The notes beneath the pieces were generated by a model. It worked only from the letters and a program-made list of their open reading frames with translations, did no database searches and was not told where the DNA came from. From positions 1 to 33,025 of the forward strand of contig CAZCVI010000078.1 in NCBI GenBank assembly GCA_964502145.1: a stretch of DNA of 33,025 nucleotides, given 5' to 3'. The position numbers were made by a program, and so were the translations under genes. Shown piece after piece: positions 1-7,049 of this stretch (the first letter of the stretch is position 1; each line of letters begins with the position of its first letter). The DNA is from CAZCVI01 sp964502145 (lineage in GTDB: Bacteria > Acidobacteriota > Aminicenantia > UBA2199).

Positions 1-11
1 AGCTTTAAAAT

Positions 12-150
12 CTGGCGGTTGATTTTTTTTTTTAGAATCGAGACCAATAAACCTGACGGTTGAGTTTTTTTTTGTGAATCGAGAGTAATAAAAACTGGCG
101 GTTGATTTTTTTTTGTGGAATCAAGGGCAGTAAAACCCGGCCATTGAGTG
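12..150. repeat. Four imperfect tandem repeats, period 41-42 bp
   Basis: Units begin near 12, 53, 95 and 137. Each starts with a version of CTGGCGGTTGA, followed in the first three by a run of 8-10 T, a GAATCGAGA-like block and AATAAA; the fourth copy is partial and degraded. There are no unique spacers, so this is not CRISPR. The GGCGGTTGA core resembles the GGCGGTGAATCCAGG element found elsewhere in the window. Confidence 0.75.
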
Positions 151-190
151 ATTTATGTGTTATCATTAATAAGCAAAGGGATAAAATAAA

Positions 191-205
191 GCGCCAGGAT
201 GGCGC
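191..205 (-). terminator. Probable terminator of the Rpn-family gene
   Basis: A 6-bp GC-rich stem (GCGCCA/TGGCGC) with a GGA loop lies 19 bp past the stop codon. On the minus strand it is followed by TTTATTTTAT. The short stem and interrupted T tract make it only a moderate candidate. Confidence 0.5.
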
Positions 206-223
206 GTCTACCCAAATCTATTT

Positions 224-1264
224 TCATTTTTGGGGAAGCGCTGATTCTTTCATCAGACGCGTGACTTGACCTTTTGCCAAGCCGCTGTATTTGATAATAG
301 TGTCAATGGGAAGATTGTCCATCAGCATTTTTTTTGCTGTCTCGAATGCTTTTTCTCTTAGACCTTTGGCTATTCCTTTGGCTTCGCCTTTGGCTATTCC
401 TTTGGCTATTCCTTTGGCTATCCCTTTGGCTATCCCATTTTTTTCGCCGATTTTTTTTCCTCTTTTCTCGCCGATTTTTTCAAAACTGGTTACGTAGGAC
501 ATGATTTTTCCCTCCTTTAATGTTGATAATTCATTGTGCAGTTTTTCTTTGTATCGCTCCGGTAAATTGATGATCCAATCAATGAACTTGACCAAAACGC
601 GGATTTGCTTTTTGTTGTACCCTTTCTTAAAACAATCTTTGAACAATTGCAGTTTTATGTTATATTTTGTCTGGGGGTCGGCGTGCTGGGCTTCCAAGCT
701 TTTTAATTGGGCAAGTATCACCATGGCCATAGGATTTTTGGATGCTTCCAGTTCGGCCAAACGATCTTTATAATCCAATATCTTTACGATAGGAAATGTC
801 ATGATATGATTGAATCCCCAACGATGGATTTGGTAGTGATCGGGTCGAAAGTCGGGATCATCGTCAGTTAACATAGCCAAACTGATCACTTCCTCGTTAT
901 AATGGTCAAAGATACGATAATTGTAAACATACATCCGCAGGGGCAACGTTTTATCCGGGCGACCCTGCACCTCAATATGAATAAACAGGCAACGAATGGA
1001 ACCATCTTTAAGATGGACTTTCACCAACACATCAGCAAAACGCCTGCCAATTTTATTATCCTTGATAATACGGCGCAGTTCCTTGCTGAGGGACACGGGT
1101 TTCTTTCTGAAATCGATGTCCTGGTAAATCTCCGGGCAAAATTCTAAGAGAAATAGTTTGAAAAGATCTTCGATGACATCTTTCCAAGCCGTATCGTAGT
1201 CGACTTTCTTGTCTTGGACCGTCTTTTTTAGCGTGTCCGTTGTTAGCAGGATCTGTTTTTTCAT
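224..1264 (-). CDS. Rpn family PD-(D/E)XK nuclease / putative transposase-like protein
   Basis: About 346 residues. It resembles the Rpn (recombination-promoting nuclease, formerly transposase_31) family. The core carries a PD-(D/E)XK-like signature: Asp84 in FADVLVKV and Glu104-x-Gln106 in FIHIEVQG (numbering from an upstream ATG at 1282). The C-terminus has the family-typical tail: a charged linker, here expanded into GIAK tetrapeptides (about residues 283-307), then a helix and a short GL-containing helix-turn-helix-like end. I chose the inner ATG at 1264 because a TTGAAA-17-TATTAT promoter ends six bases before it, predicting a leaderless transcript; starting at 1282 would add six residues and overlap the -10 box. 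No IS ends or target duplications are visible, so it is better read as a resident nuclease than as an active transposon. Confidence 0.8.
   Translation of the reverse strand: MKKQILLTTDTLKKTVQDKKVDYDTAWKDVIEDLFKLFLLEFCPEIYQDIDFRKKPVSLSKELRRIIKDNKIGRRFADVLVKVHLKDGSIRCLFIHIEVQGRPDKTLPLRMYVYNYRIFDHYNEEVISLAMLTDDDPDFRPDHYQIHRWGFNHIMTFPIVKILDYKDRLAELEASKNPMAMVILAQLKSLEAQHADPQTKYNIKLQLFKDCFKKGYNKKQIRVLVKFIDWIINLPERYKEKLHNELSTLKEGKIMSYVTSFEKIGEKRGKKIGEKNGIAKGIAKGIAKGIAKGEAKGIAKGLREKAFETAKKMLMDNLPIDTIIKYSGLAKGQVTRLMKESALPQK
362..436 (-). repeat. 12-bp in-frame tandem repeat encoding GIAK
   Basis: Six consecutive 12-bp units encode GIAK, with one GEAK variant, in the linker of the Rpn-family protein. 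Copy number can change without altering the frame, so this is a candidate site of length variation between strains. Confidence 0.85.
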
Positions 1265-1270
1265 GCCTGT

Positions 1271-1299
1271 ATAATAACTCAAAATGCAATAAATTTCAA
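1271..1299 (-). promoter_or_regulatory. Sigma-70 promoter for the Rpn-family gene
   Basis: On the minus strand: TTGAAA (1299-1294), 17 bp, TATTAT (1276-1271), then six bases to an ATG at 1264. Predicted transcription starts at or next to the start codon. Confidence 0.7.
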
Positions 1300-1493
1300 C
1301 TGCTGGTGGAGAAAAAAAAGAAGAACTTCATGATCCGAATTTTACAGGTAGCGAATCCGGGACTGTTGGAAGTGTATCAGGTTTTAGGGAAAATAGGTTG
1401 TCTGAACCGTGATGCGTTGGATTAATGGATGACCAGGATTTCGGAAAGATGTTGGGTGGCGTGCAAAAAACTGAATAGATACTTCAAGATTTA

Positions 1494-1522
1494 TTGACAA
1501 GAGCTGGGTAAAGTGATAAAAT
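1494..1522 (+). promoter_or_regulatory. Sigma-70 promoter of the rpmE-prfA-prmC operon
   Basis: TTGACA at 1494-1499 and TAAAAT at 1517-1522, separated by 17 bp, upstream of rpmE. Predicted 5' UTR is about 95 nt and includes the 11-bp tandem repeat at 1558. I assign nothing to the rest of 1300-1493. Confidence 0.75.
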
Positions 1523-1557
1523 GCCTTTTGAATGAGCAATTTTAGAAGAATCAATGA

Positions 1558-1595
1558 ATGACGAGATAATGACGAGATAATGACGAGATAATGAC
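1558..1595 (+). repeat. 11-bp tandem repeat in the rpmE leader
   Basis: Three perfect copies of ATGACGAGATA (1558, 1569, 1580) plus a partial fourth. It lies between the promoter and the ribosome-binding site of rpmE and contributes several out-of-frame ATGs to the predicted leader. Confidence 0.85.
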
Positions 1596-1622
1596 TATAT
1601 ATTGAATAAATAAGGAGTAAAC

Positions 1623-1829
1623 ATGAAAAAAGGAATTCATCCTAAATATGAGGATTGCAAGGTAACTTGTTCTTGCGGAAACATTTTCACCACAAGATCA
1701 ACTGTGCCCAGCTTGGAAGTTGAAATCTGCGCCAACTGTCATCCCTTTTTTACCGGTAAACAAAAATACATTGATACCGCTGGTAGAATAGACAAATTCA
1801 AGAAAAAATATGGCTACAAAGAGCAGTGA
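1623..1829 (+). CDS. rpmE: 50S ribosomal protein L31
   Basis: 68 residues, the usual length of L31. The N-terminus MKKGIHPKY is characteristic. The protein is of the zinc-binding (C+) type: Cys16 and Cys18 in TCSCGN, and Cys36 and Cys39 in ICANCHPF. The C-terminal part contains FFTGKQKYIDTAGRIDKFKKKYG, a strong family match. An AAGGAG ribosome-binding site lies just upstream. First gene of the operon; its last codons overlap the start of prfA by 20 bp, suggesting translational coupling. L31 binds the large subunit near the bridge to the small subunit. As a zinc-bearing form it may double as a zinc reserve, but no zinc-independent paralogue is visible here. Confidence 0.96.
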   Translation: MKKGIHPKYEDCKVTCSCGNIFTTRSTVPSLEVEICANCHPFFTGKQKYIDTAGRIDKFKKKYGYKEQ

Positions 1830-2916
1830 GAAGTTATTTTCCTATCTCGAAGGCCTGCACCAAAAGTACACGGATCTGGAAGTCCAGTTTTCAGACCCGG
1901 AAGTTCTAAACAACCAGACTAAATTCAGGGAGTTATCCAAAGAACTTGCCAGTTTAAAGGTTTTAAACGAGAAATATCTGGAGTTCAAGCTCCTATTCGA
2001 GCGTTGCAAAGATACCCAGGAATTATTGGAGCTTTCCGATGATGACGAAATGAAGGCAATGGCTGAAGAAGAGTTACAAGTCCTTGCTAAAAGTATTGAT
2101 GACCTCGAATTAGAAATAAAAATACTGATGGTCTCCGATCAAACCGAAGATATCCGCAATGTATTTTTAGAGATTCGTGCCGGAGCCGGAGGGAATGAAG
2201 CTTCGTTGTTTGCTTCCGACTTATTACGGATGTACACACGCATTGCCGAGCGCAAGGGGTGGAAATCAGAAGTGATCTCCACCACCTACTCTGCTATTGG
2301 CGGCATCAAGGAAATCATTCTCTATCTCAAAGGCATGTACGTCAATCGGTACATCAAGTTCGAAAGCGGCGTTCATCGCGTGCAACGAGTACCTATCACC
2401 GAATCCAGCGGACGCATTCACACGTCCACTGTCACCGTGGCTGTCATGCCTGAAGTAGATGACGTGGAAATCGATATCGCGCCCAAAGATATCCGCATTG
2501 ATACTTTCAGAGCTTCCGGTGCTGGTGGTCAACACGTCAACCGCACGGATTCGGCCATCCGCATCACTCACCTTGAAACAGGTATTGTCGTTTCCTGCCA
2601 AGATGAAAAATCCCAGCATAAAAACAAGGAAAAAGCCTTAAAAGTGCTGAAGTCCCGAGTGTATGAGTATGAAAAAAGCAAACTTGACCTCGATCAAGCA
2701 AGTACACGGAAATCTCAGGTTGGTAGCGGTGACCGTTCGGAAAAAATCAGAACCTATAACTTCCCCCAAAGCCGGGTCACCGATCATCGCATCAGCGAAC
2801 GAAACTTCAACATCGAAACAGTCTTGGACGGTAATTTTGAAGAGATGGTCAAGATATTAACCGAACAATTCACTCGCCAAACCCTGGAAGACAAATTTAA
2901 AGAGCTGATTTCCTAA
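1810..2916 (+). CDS. prfA: Peptide chain release factor 1
   Basis: 368 residues. Class I release factor that reads UAA and UAG stop codons and triggers hydrolysis of peptidyl-tRNA. The tripeptide that separates RF1 from RF2 is PIT at residues 195-197 (RVPITESSGRIHTS), the PxT form of RF1 rather than SPF of RF2. The catalytic GGQ is at 239-241 in ASGAGGQHVNRTDSAIR. An N-terminal helical domain occupies roughly 1-110. The start lies inside the last codons of rpmE with no clear ribosome-binding site, so initiation is probably coupled to rpmE translation. prmC follows 16 bp downstream; its product methylates the glutamine of GGQ. Confidence 0.97.
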   Translation: MATKSSEKLFSYLEGLHQKYTDLEVQFSDPEVLNNQTKFRELSKELASLKVLNEKYLEFKLLFERCKDTQELLELSDDDEMKAMAEEELQVLAKSIDDLELEIKILMVSDQTEDIRNVFLEIRAGAGGNEASLFASDLLRMYTRIAERKGWKSEVISTTYSAIGGIKEIILYLKGMYVNRYIKFESGVHRVQRVPITESSGRIHTSTVTVAVMPEVDDVEIDIAPKDIRIDTFRASGAGGQHVNRTDSAIRITHLETGIVVSCQDEKSQHKNKEKALKVLKSRVYEYEKSKLDLDQASTRKSQVGSGDRSEKIRTYNFPQSRVTDHRISERNFNIETVLDGNFEEMVKILTEQFTRQTLEDKFKELIS

Positions 2917-2932
2917 ACTATCGGGTAAGCGG

Positions 2933-3772
2933 ATGCGCTTCTCGGAATTATTTCATCGCTCCCTCAATTCTTTTCCCGATAAATCCAAAGCACTCGACCT
3001 GCAATTATTAATCGAAGCCGCTTTTCATCTATCAAGAACAGAATTCTATATCAAAAAAAACGATTCGATAACAGACCCAAAAGGTTTAAATAAATTCTAC
3101 GGCTGGCGTCGTCGATTGACCGCTGGCGAACCCGTTTCATACATCCTAACCCAGAAAGAATTTTATGGAGAGAGTTTTTATATCAACAAACACGTGTTAA
3201 TCCCCAGACCAGAAACAGAAATCCTGGTAGAACAAGCCCTTCATTTAATAAACACCCCCATTCGTATCCTGGATATTGGTACGGGTAGCGGTATAATCGC
3301 CATTATATTGGCAAAACGGAGCGGATCACATGTGACTGCCGTGGATATTTCCTGCAAAGCACTGGCCGTATTAAAGAAAAACCTCCGCTTACACCAACTC
3401 GCAGACCAAGTCACACCATTAAACGCGGATCTGTTCCCTGCGGTTGAAAAATCTTTTAAAAAGTTTGCAATGATTATCTCCAACCCGCCCTATATCCCTG
3501 AAACTGAGTGGCGCGAATTGGCGACAAGCGTGCGGGATTATGAACCCAAAATGGCATTGGTTGCAGCCGCGGAAGGTTTGGCTATTATCCGTCGTATCGC
3601 CTTCCAAGGACGCCATTTCTTGCTGTCCGGCGGATATTTATTGATGGAAATCGGTTATAATCAAAAAGAATCGGTCCATACTATTATTAAAGAGGCCGGT
3701 TATACGGAAATACAATTCGTCGCCGATTATAGTTTTATTCCCCGTGTGCTTATCGCCCGTTTTGCAGGATAG
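2933..3772 (+). CDS. prmC: Release factor glutamine N5-methyltransferase
   Basis: 279 residues, typical of PrmC/HemK. It transfers a methyl group from SAM to the glutamine of the release-factor GGQ motif. The SAM-binding loop is DIGTGSG at 114-120, the substrate-gripping NPPY motif is at 184-187 in SNPPYIPETEW, and the downstream stretch YEPKMAL is also family-typical. The N-terminal helical domain (about 1-75) contains the usual R/KPETE-type strand later in the sequence as IPRPETEILVEQAL. It follows prfA directly, an arrangement conserved in many bacteria, and is followed four bases later by a radical SAM gene. Confidence 0.96.
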   Translation: MRFSELFHRSLNSFPDKSKALDLQLLIEAAFHLSRTEFYIKKNDSITDPKGLNKFYGWRRRLTAGEPVSYILTQKEFYGESFYINKHVLIPRPETEILVEQALHLINTPIRILDIGTGSGIIAIILAKRSGSHVTAVDISCKALAVLKKNLRLHQLADQVTPLNADLFPAVEKSFKKFAMIISNPPYIPETEWRELATSVRDYEPKMALVAAAEGLAIIRRIAFQGRHFLLSGGYLLMEIGYNQKESVHTIIKEAGYTEIQFVADYSFIPRVLIARFAG

Positions 3773-3775
3773 AAC

Positions 3776-5110
3776 ATGCGCGTCTTACTGGTTAATCCGT
3801 ATATTTACGATTTCACCGCCTATGATCTCTGGCTTCGTCCCCTCGGACTGCTTTATATTGCTGCCATTCTAAAAAAATACAGCAACTGTGAACTCTACTG
3901 GCTGGACACCCTGGACCGATTCGCGGGAAATGAACGCACGACCATTGGCAATCGTGGCAAATATTTTCGTGAAGTCGTTGACAAACCCGACATTTTCAAA
4001 AATACGCCCCGACTTTATGCCCGTTACGGTATTCCGTTCCAAGCCTTTTTGGAAAAACTCGATACTTTGCCTGATATTGATCTTGTTTTGGTGACCAGCC
4101 TCATGACCTATTGGGGTGATGGTGTGAATGTCACTATTGCTGCCATCAGGAAACGCTTCCCTGCCGCTAAAATTGTGTTGGGAGGTATTTTGCCCAGTCT
4201 TGTTCCCGCGCCCGTGTTACGTGCTCAGATAGATGCCGATTATTATATCGCCGGTTATGGCGAAGCACAAATCTTGCCGCTTGTCCAGGCCTTGGGTGCC
4301 AAGGTATATGATACCCCCGATCTTTCTCATCCCGACGCTCTCCCCTACCCTGCCGTTGAATTCTTAACCAATCGCGACGCCTTGCCATTGATGACTTCCC
4401 GTGGCTGTCCGTTTCATTGTACCTATTGTGCCTCCGATATCTTAAACCAGAAATTTATCGAACGCCGCAGTGAATCCATTTTAGCCGAGATTTATCACAT
4501 GCATGAAAAGTTTGGCACTTCCCATTTCGTTATTTTTGACGATGCCTTATTAATAAATAAAAGGAACCGCTTTCTCAATGTGTTTCAGCAGGTAAAAAAC
4601 ACCTTGCACGTTCGCTTTCACACGCCTAACGGGTTACATACCAGCCAGATTGACCAGGAGACCGCAGAAGTAATTTACGGCAGTGGGTTTGAAACCTTGC
4701 GTTTGAGTTTTGAATCCACCAGCCCGGACATTTTATCCCGCAGTTCAGACAAAGTCACTGTGACGCAGATGGTAGAAGCCGTCAAGAATCTCGAAGCCGC
4801 GGGTTATGAACGAAAAAATATCGGCGTTTATCTGTTGTTTGGTTTACCCGGGCAAAAGGAAGCGCAAATGAAGTCTGCCTTGGAGTTCGTGCGGGATCTC
4901 GGAGTCACGCCCAATCTCTCTTATTATTCACCTGTGCCCGGAACCGTGGATTTCCAGAACCTGCAAAAGTCAGCCGTTCTTTCTTCCCCCGTGAATCTGT
5001 ATGAAACCAATAAAATCTATTTTCTCTACAACAAATCCGGTTTCACGCACCAGCAGATCAAGAACATCAAAGAACTCGCCTCGCAAATTTTCACCCAGAT
5101 CAGAGCGTAA
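3776..5110 (+). CDS. B12-binding-type radical SAM protein
   Basis: 444 residues. Residues 1-150 look like a Rossmann-like B12-binding domain (MRVLLVNPYIYDF, then GLLYIAAILKK), although I do not see the DxHxxG base-off cobalamin motif. The radical SAM domain begins near 195 with the cluster motif CPFHCTYC (Cys211, Cys215, Cys218) and continues with FVIFDDALL and a GLPGQ loop typical of this superfamily. Substrate unknown. It starts three bases after the prmC stop, so it is very likely cotranscribed with the release-factor genes. Families with this layout include methyltransferases, methylthiotransferases and lipid or hopanoid-modifying enzymes; nothing visible decides between them. Confidence 0.85.
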   Translation: MRVLLVNPYIYDFTAYDLWLRPLGLLYIAAILKKYSNCELYWLDTLDRFAGNERTTIGNRGKYFREVVDKPDIFKNTPRLYARYGIPFQAFLEKLDTLPDIDLVLVTSLMTYWGDGVNVTIAAIRKRFPAAKIVLGGILPSLVPAPVLRAQIDADYYIAGYGEAQILPLVQALGAKVYDTPDLSHPDALPYPAVEFLTNRDALPLMTSRGCPFHCTYCASDILNQKFIERRSESILAEIYHMHEKFGTSHFVIFDDALLINKRNRFLNVFQQVKNTLHVRFHTPNGLHTSQIDQETAEVIYGSGFETLRLSFESTSPDILSRSSDKVTVTQMVEAVKNLEAAGYERKNIGVYLLFGLPGQKEAQMKSALEFVRDLGVTPNLSYYSPVPGTVDFQNLQKSAVLSSPVNLYETNKIYFLYNKSGFTHQQIKNIKELASQIFTQIRA

Positions 5111-5136
5111 TAAAAGAACATAAGTCCAGTATATCT

Positions 5137-5793
5137 TCACGCCCGAAGTGTCACCGTGGCTTTGTCTTGCAAGATCAGCAGTAAATTATTCGTGTACTTC
5201 GATCGGGAGATAATAAACTTCGATTCCGAATTATATTTATCCTCATCTTTTTCAATCGGCATTCCTTTGAAGCGCACCGTGTGGGTCCCATCCGTTTCCT
5301 TTACAAAAGAACCATGGAACCCCGTGCTGAAAGAAAACTCGTAAGCCCCCGGTGCCGTGCGGGTAAAGTCTGCCGTGACACCGTCAGCGTACACCACGTT
5401 ATATTGGGAAAAATCCTCGATACCCAATTCAATTTTCTGTAATTTTTCATATTCCCGGAGAATTTTAACCGGGTTTTTATAAAAGATCAGTTCTGGCGTC
5501 GACCATTCGTCCAGCCAGACAATGTTGAAATGATGGGGGTACTCTATGTGACCCGCTTTTTGGATTTGCAAGGCAAAACCGCCCAGTATCGTCGCTTTAT
5601 AAGGGACCTGTTGGTTTTTTAATGTCACTACCGCGTAATTTTCCTCGTTCAACGCGATTTTAATCGCAGAACTGCAATATATAATCTCATACTCTGCGTC
5701 TTCAAAACCTATTCGCGTGGCAAAACAATTTAATAATGGTAAGTTCGGCGTTTTTTTCTCAGCCACGGCGCTATCATTTGCTTGGTTATTCAT
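5137..5793 (-). CDS. Protein of unknown function
   Basis: 218 residues, not recognised. No signal peptide and no obvious membrane segment. The first 20 residues are polar and probably disordered. The remainder reads as mostly beta strands with many aromatic residues (for example HHFNIVWLDEWSTPELIFY and YEFSFSTGFHGSF). The start is supported by a GGAG ribosome-binding site and a TTGGCA-17-TTTAAT promoter. It is convergent with the radical SAM gene at 3776, with 26 bp between the stop codons, so it is not part of that operon. Coding status rests on length, the ribosome-binding site and protein-like composition. Confidence 0.75.
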   Translation of the reverse strand: MNNQANDSAVAEKKTPNLPLLNCFATRIGFEDAEYEIIYCSSAIKIALNEENYAVVTLKNQQVPYKATILGGFALQIQKAGHIEYPHHFNIVWLDEWSTPELIFYKNPVKILREYEKLQKIELGIEDFSQYNVVYADGVTADFTRTAPGAYEFSFSTGFHGSFVKETDGTHTVRFKGMPIEKDEDKYNSESKFIISRSKYTNNLLLILQDKATVTLRA

Positions 5794-5814
5794 CGTTTAT
5801 TACTCCTATCATAA

Positions 5815-5843
5815 ATTAAATACCAGCCCCTATTCTATGCCAA
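5815..5843 (-). promoter_or_regulatory. Probable promoter of the unknown gene at 5137
   Basis: On the minus strand TTGGCA (5843-5838), 17 bp, TTTAAT (5820-5815), followed about 13 bases later by the GGAG ribosome-binding site of the gene starting at 5793. Confidence 0.5.
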
Positions 5844-5862
5844 ACACTTTTTTTTTACAAGT

Positions 5863-5934
5863 AAAAAAACCACTGGTTCTCCAATTGTCAACGATTTTTA
5901 CCCGCATCCAGAGTGCCTGCCTAGTGGTTTTTTT
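5863..5934. repeat. 12-bp perfect inverted repeat
   Basis: AAAAAAACCACT at 5863-5874 pairs with AGTGGTTTTTTT at 5923-5934 across a 48-base loop. It lies between two divergently transcribed genes, so it is not an obvious terminator for either. It may be part of the repeat-rich spacer that continues to 6087. Confidence 0.55.
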
Positions 5935-5954
5935 CAAAAACTGAATAATTACAA

Positions 5955-6087
5955 CCTGGATTCACCGCCAACTTAATGGGAAGAATGAGAATTATGGGAA
6001 TGATGGGAATTATGTGATAAACAAAAAAATTCCCATTCCTCCCACTTGATTTTATGGTACTCTCAAAGAATTGGCGGTGAATCCAGG
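5955..6087. repeat. Small palindromic element with 17-bp perfect terminal inverted repeats
   Basis: CCTGGATTCACCGCCAA (5955-5971) is perfectly complementary to 6071-6087. The 99-base interior has GGGAATGATGGGAATT on one side and ATTCCCATTCC on the other, so the element can fold into a long hairpin. The same CCTGGATTCACC/GGTGAATCCAGG ends recur at 19131-19271. Size, terminal repeats and recurrence suggest a MITE- or REP-like dispersed element, with no coding capacity. Confidence 0.75.
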
Positions 6088-6100
6088 ACAAGGATGTGAA

Positions 6101-6129
6101 TTGACAAACCAAAAAGGCTGTACTATAAT
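6101..6129 (+). promoter_or_regulatory. Perfect consensus sigma-70 promoter for the nucleotidyltransferase/HEPN pair
   Basis: TTGACA (6101-6106), exactly 17 bp, TATAAT (6124-6129). It begins only 13 bases past the palindromic element at 5955-6087. Predicted 5' UTR of about 14 nt before the ATG at 6150. Confidence 0.85.
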
Positions 6130-6149
6130 TAAATAGAAGAGATCAGACC

Positions 6150-6470
6150 ATGTTGAAGATGAGCAAGATAAACGAGATCATATTGAAAATTGCCGAGTTG
6201 GTTAAACCAAAGAGAATAATCTTATTTGGTTCCTATGCCCGTGGCAATCCAACCGAAGATAGTGATCTGGACTTGTTGGTCATTGTGGAGAATTCCGATT
6301 TGCCCCGTCATAAAAGAGCCAGAACCATCCGCCAGCAGCTTCGGGGTATCACCGACGTACACAGGGATATTTTGGTATACACCCAGAATGAAATAGACGA
6401 ATGGGCCTCTGTAAAATTGTCTTTTGTGGCCAATGTTCTCCAAGATGGAAAAGTCCTCTATGAAAACTAA
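6150..6470 (+). CDS. Minimal nucleotidyltransferase (MNT domain), possible antitoxin of a MNT-HEPN pair
   Basis: 106 residues, the typical size of minimal nucleotidyltransferases. The polymerase-beta fold signature is present: Gly27-Ser28 in FGSYARG, then Asp39 and Asp41 in SDLDLLV, and a third acidic residue, Asp73, in HRDILVYT. In known MNT-HEPN pairs the MNT protein silences the partner HEPN protein by adding AMP. The gene sits behind a perfect consensus promoter and overlaps the HEPN gene by 11 bp. The start could be 6150 or the in-frame ATG at 6159; a purine-rich AGAAGAGA upstream of 6150 favours the first. Confidence 0.9.
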   Translation: MLKMSKINEIILKIAELVKPKRIILFGSYARGNPTEDSDLDLLVIVENSDLPRHKRARTIRQQLRGITDVHRDILVYTQNEIDEWASVKLSFVANVLQDGKVLYEN

Positions 6471-6876
6471 ACAGGAACTTATTGGAAATTGGGTATTAAA
6501 AGCTGACAATGATTTGAAAGCAGCACAGCATGAATTATCCTTTGAAGATGATGCAGTCACCGATTCTGTTTGTTTTCACTGTCAACAAGCGGCAGAAAAG
6601 TATATCAAGGCATATCTGATCTTTTTTGATATCCCTTTTAAAAAAACTCACGATATAGGCGACCTGATACTCCTTTGCGAAGCAAGAGACCCTGAAATCG
6701 CTTTGCTTGAAGACGAGGTGGATCTTCTTGCAGATTTTGGGGTTGAAGTGCGTTATCCCGATAATTTTTTTATTCCCACCTTGAATGAAGCAAAAGACGC
6801 CTATAGCTTAGCCCAAAAGATAAGGGAGTATATTAAAACCAAAATTGGAAATATTTTATCGTCAGATCATGGCTGA
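6460..6876 (+). CDS. HEPN domain protein, partner of the nucleotidyltransferase
   Basis: 138 residues. Matches the HEPN family of the PF05168 type: the N-terminal helix ends in CFHCQQAAEKYIKAYL, followed by HDIGDLI, and the RYPD motif is at 98-101. I do not see the RX4HXY motif of HepT RNases, so a ribonuclease toxin role is not established. The ATG at 6460 lies inside the last codons of the nucleotidyltransferase gene; upstream in-frame ATGs (6424, 6445) are deeper in that gene and have no ribosome-binding site. Pairing with a MNT gene is a classic toxin-antitoxin-like arrangement; an alternative is a substrate-binding partner in antibiotic-type nucleotidylation. Confidence 0.87.
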   Translation: MKTKQELIGNWVLKADNDLKAAQHELSFEDDAVTDSVCFHCQQAAEKYIKAYLIFFDIPFKKTHDIGDLILLCEARDPEIALLEDEVDLLADFGVEVRYPDNFFIPTLNEAKDAYSLAQKIREYIKTKIGNILSSDHG

Positions 6877-6924
6877 CAAATTGTCATATTCGACAACGGT
6901 GCCACCCGCGTGGGAATGATTGTT

Positions 6925-7018
6925 TTGCCTCTGATGGAAATGGACAAGATATATCCTAAAAAAAGTTTTCTTGTCCACTTCGTCCATGACGTCGACATCG
7001 TCCACAACGATTTCAACA
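6925..7018. repeat. GTCCAY-rich dispersed repeat
   Basis: The spacer between the HEPN and MATE genes contains degenerate GTCCA blocks (TTGTCCACTTCGTCCATGACG, ATCGTCCACAACGATTTC). The 18-base piece at 6997-7014 is the exact reverse complement of 19154-19171, so the element is dispersed and occurs in both orientations. Confidence 0.6.
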
Positions 7019-7049
7019 ATATAGCCCTTTTCCATGATATAATGGAGGG

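Noticed and set aside
12..150. Regular repeats at the window start as a CRISPR array
   Set aside because: Units follow each other directly with no unique spacers, and they diverge from copy to copy.
291..497. Plus-strand frame with repeated AIPL residues
   Set aside because: It is the antisense of the GIAK repeat in the Rpn-family gene; no ribosome-binding site or family.
224..1264. Active transposon
   Set aside because: No terminal inverted repeats or target duplication around the gene; Rpn-family proteins are often stable residents.
1300..1490. Short plus-strand frame (1240-1425) before rpmE
   Set aside because: No ribosome-binding site and no family; the region looks like non-coding intergenic or repeat-derived DNA.
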